DNA of 21,157 nucleotides from SLJM01 sp964415785. GTDB taxonomy: Bacteria; Myxococcota_A; Bradymonadia; Bradymonadales; Bradymonadaceae. Made by a program: the position numbers and the translations under genes. The notes beneath the pieces are model-generated. The model saw only the letters and a list, made by a program, of their open reading frames with translations. It was not told where the DNA came from and searched no databases. Shown piece by piece: positions 19,948-21,157 of the stretch (its first letter is position 1; every line of letters starts with the position of its first letter). The stretch covers positions 1 to 21,157 of the forward strand of contig CAYQBU010000052.1 of assembly GCA_964415785.1 (NCBI GenBank), given 5' to 3'.

Positions 19948-21157
19948 TCAGGACGCGAGACGATCGTCGACCTCGGACAATTTCACCGACACCATCTTGG
20001 AAATCCCCGCTTCTTCCATCGTCACCCCGTAGAGGCGCTCCGGGGCCTCCATCGTGGTCCGATTATGGGTGATCACGATCATCTGGCTCTCCACGCTGAG
20101 CCTTTTGACCATCTCTGCGAAGCGACCCACATTGGCGTCATCCAGCGGCGCATCCACCTCGTCGAGCACAGCGAATGGACTGGGCTTGAGCAAAAAGATC
20201 GAAAAGATCAAACTCACCGCAGTCAGCGCTTTCTCTCCTCCGGAGAGCAGACTCACATTCTGGAGCTTTTTGCCCGGCGGCTGAACTTCAATATCGACCC
20301 CAGTCTCCAAGATATCCTCGGGGTCAGTGAGGACCATCCGGGCATTTCCTCCCTGAAATAGCCGTGGAAAGACTTCCTGAAATTTGGCGTTGATCTTGTC
20401 GAAGGTCTCGCGGAACCGCTTTCGGCTCTCCCAATCCATTCGATCGATGGCATCGCGCAAATCGGCGACCGAGTCCTCGAGATCCGTCTGCTGCTCCTGG
20501 TGGAAGGCGTAGCGCTCCTTGGTTTCCTCGAATTCCTCGATGGCCAGCGGATTGACGTGGCCCAATTTCTTGAGGCGCTTCTTAAGGTATTGAGCGCGTC
20601 CTTTGCGCTTATCCACCGGTGTTTCTACCGCCAGTGCCTGGCGTCGCGCCCCTTCCAGCGTCAGCTCATATTGCTCTTCCAGTTGTTCTGTGACGTGCTC
20701 TACGGACAACTCCGCTTCTCTCTTTTGCATCGTCAAGGCCTGGACCCGCTCGCTGGCCTCCTCAACATCCTGGCGATGACCGAGCACGGCCAATTCCAGC
20801 CCTTGAACCTTTTCGCTGATCTCCTCGACCACTTCCTTGGATGCCTGAACCTCTTTCTTCAACGCCGCGTGGTTCTCGGCCAGGGTCTCTACCTCTCCCG
20901 CCAGGGTTTCGGCGCGCATGGCGGCGTCTTTTTTCTTTTCCTGTTGTTCCTTCTTTTCCTTCTCCAGGCGCTCCAACTGCCGCGTCGCGTCAGCCACGCC
21001 CTCTTCAAAACGGTCGATATTGGCCCGAAGGTGGCGGCGCCGCTCATCGATCTGGGCCACTTCCACCCGTTGCTCCGTCAAGGCCTCACTGAGCTCTTCA
21101 ATTTTTTCGTCCAGCTCGCCGACGAGCTCCCTGGCCTTTTCGAGCTGCGCGCGCTGC
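19948..21157 (-). CDS. smc: Chromosome segregation protein SMC, C-terminal half (partial)
   Basis: SMC dimers form the bacterial condensin ring that folds and segregates the chromosome. The frame is open to the window edge, so the start and hinge lie outside; about 403 residues are present. The first ~200 are charged coiled coil (RREAELSVEHVTEQLEEQYE-type heptads), the returning arm of the rod. Then come LGHVNPLAIEEFEETKERY, the C-terminal head with the ABC signature LLSGGEKALTA, Walker B FAVLDEVDAPLDDANV and the switch histidine in VITHNR. The signature and Walker B spacing is normal and the protein ends soon after, as SMC proteins do. A TTG 77 bases inside the window is not the real start, because the coiled coil continues upstream of it. 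ftsY follows on the same strand after 167 bp. Confidence 0.95.
   Translation of the reverse strand, partial: QRAQLEKARELVGELDEKIEELSEALTEQRVEVAQIDERRRHLRANIDRFEEGVADATRQLERLEKEKKEQQEKKKDAAMRAETLAGEVETLAENHAALKKEVQASKEVVEEISEKVQGLELAVLGHRQDVEEASERVQALTMQKREAELSVEHVTEQLEEQYELTLEGARRQALAVETPVDKRKGRAQYLKKRLKKLGHVNPLAIEEFEETKERYAFHQEQQTDLEDSVADLRDAIDRMDWESRKRFRETFDKINAKFQEVFPRLFQGGNARMVLTDPEDILETGVDIEVQPPGKKLQNVSLLSGGEKALTAVSLIFSIFLLKPSPFAVLDEVDAPLDDANVGRFAEMVKRLSVESQMIVITHNRTTMEAPERLYGVTMEEAGISKMVSVKLSEVDDRLAS

Noticed and set aside
21079..21081. TTG as a possible start of the last gene.
   Set aside because: The same frame continues as charged coiled coil to the window edge, and the protein is the C-terminal half of SMC, so the true start lies outside.

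Overview
The window looks like a chromosomal segment of a Gram-negative bacterium with fairly high GC. Tandem outer-membrane beta-barrel genes, a lytic transglycosylase with a signal peptide, a type II citrate synthase and a membrane-anchored FtsY with a huge acidic linker point to a deltaproteobacterial-type lineage (Myxococcota or Bradymonadota-like). This placement is inference; there is no rRNA or other firm marker. I see no tRNA, rRNA, CRISPR array, insertion sequence or phage gene.

Left part (1-4400, all +): the last codons of an unidentified gene; two small coiled-coil genes, the first with a winged-helix-like tail, closed by a textbook terminator; a glycogen/starch synthase homologue (glgA) in which a conserved active-site arginine aligns with glutamate; and a propionyl-CoA carboxylase-type carboxyltransferase beta subunit. 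A strong bidirectional terminator separates these from the convergent citrate synthase gene gltA (4493-5758, -). Across a divergent intergenic region lies a + pair: a secreted lytic transglycosylase translationally coupled to pgsA, encoding phosphatidylglycerophosphate synthase.

Right part (7643-21157, all -, read right to left): the C-terminal half of smc, ftsY (interrupted by a 100-N assembly gap inside an acidic repeat), two paralogous outer-membrane beta-barrel proteins, and then five tightly packed genes. These five encode a large membrane-anchored TPR protein, an Ig-like membrane protein with a DUF4129-like cytoplasmic tail, a DUF4350-type protein, a MoxR AAA+ ATPase and a DUF58/vWA protein. 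All four junctions between them overlap (4, 17, 59 and 4 bp), so they were probably selected to be made together. MoxR ATPases are thought to act as chaperones for vWA partners. The layout therefore suggests an envelope assembly or stress complex spanning cytoplasm, inner membrane and periplasm, possibly linked to the beta-barrels upstream. It resembles known MoxR/DUF58/DUF4129/DUF4350 and Bat-type clusters, but with an unusual Ig plus DUF4129 fusion and a lineage-looking TPR subunit. It is the best candidate here for an incompletely described system.

The + strand is C-rich over G through most of the window whichever strand is coding, so the minus strand is probably the replication leading strand and the long minus-strand gene series is co-directional with the fork.
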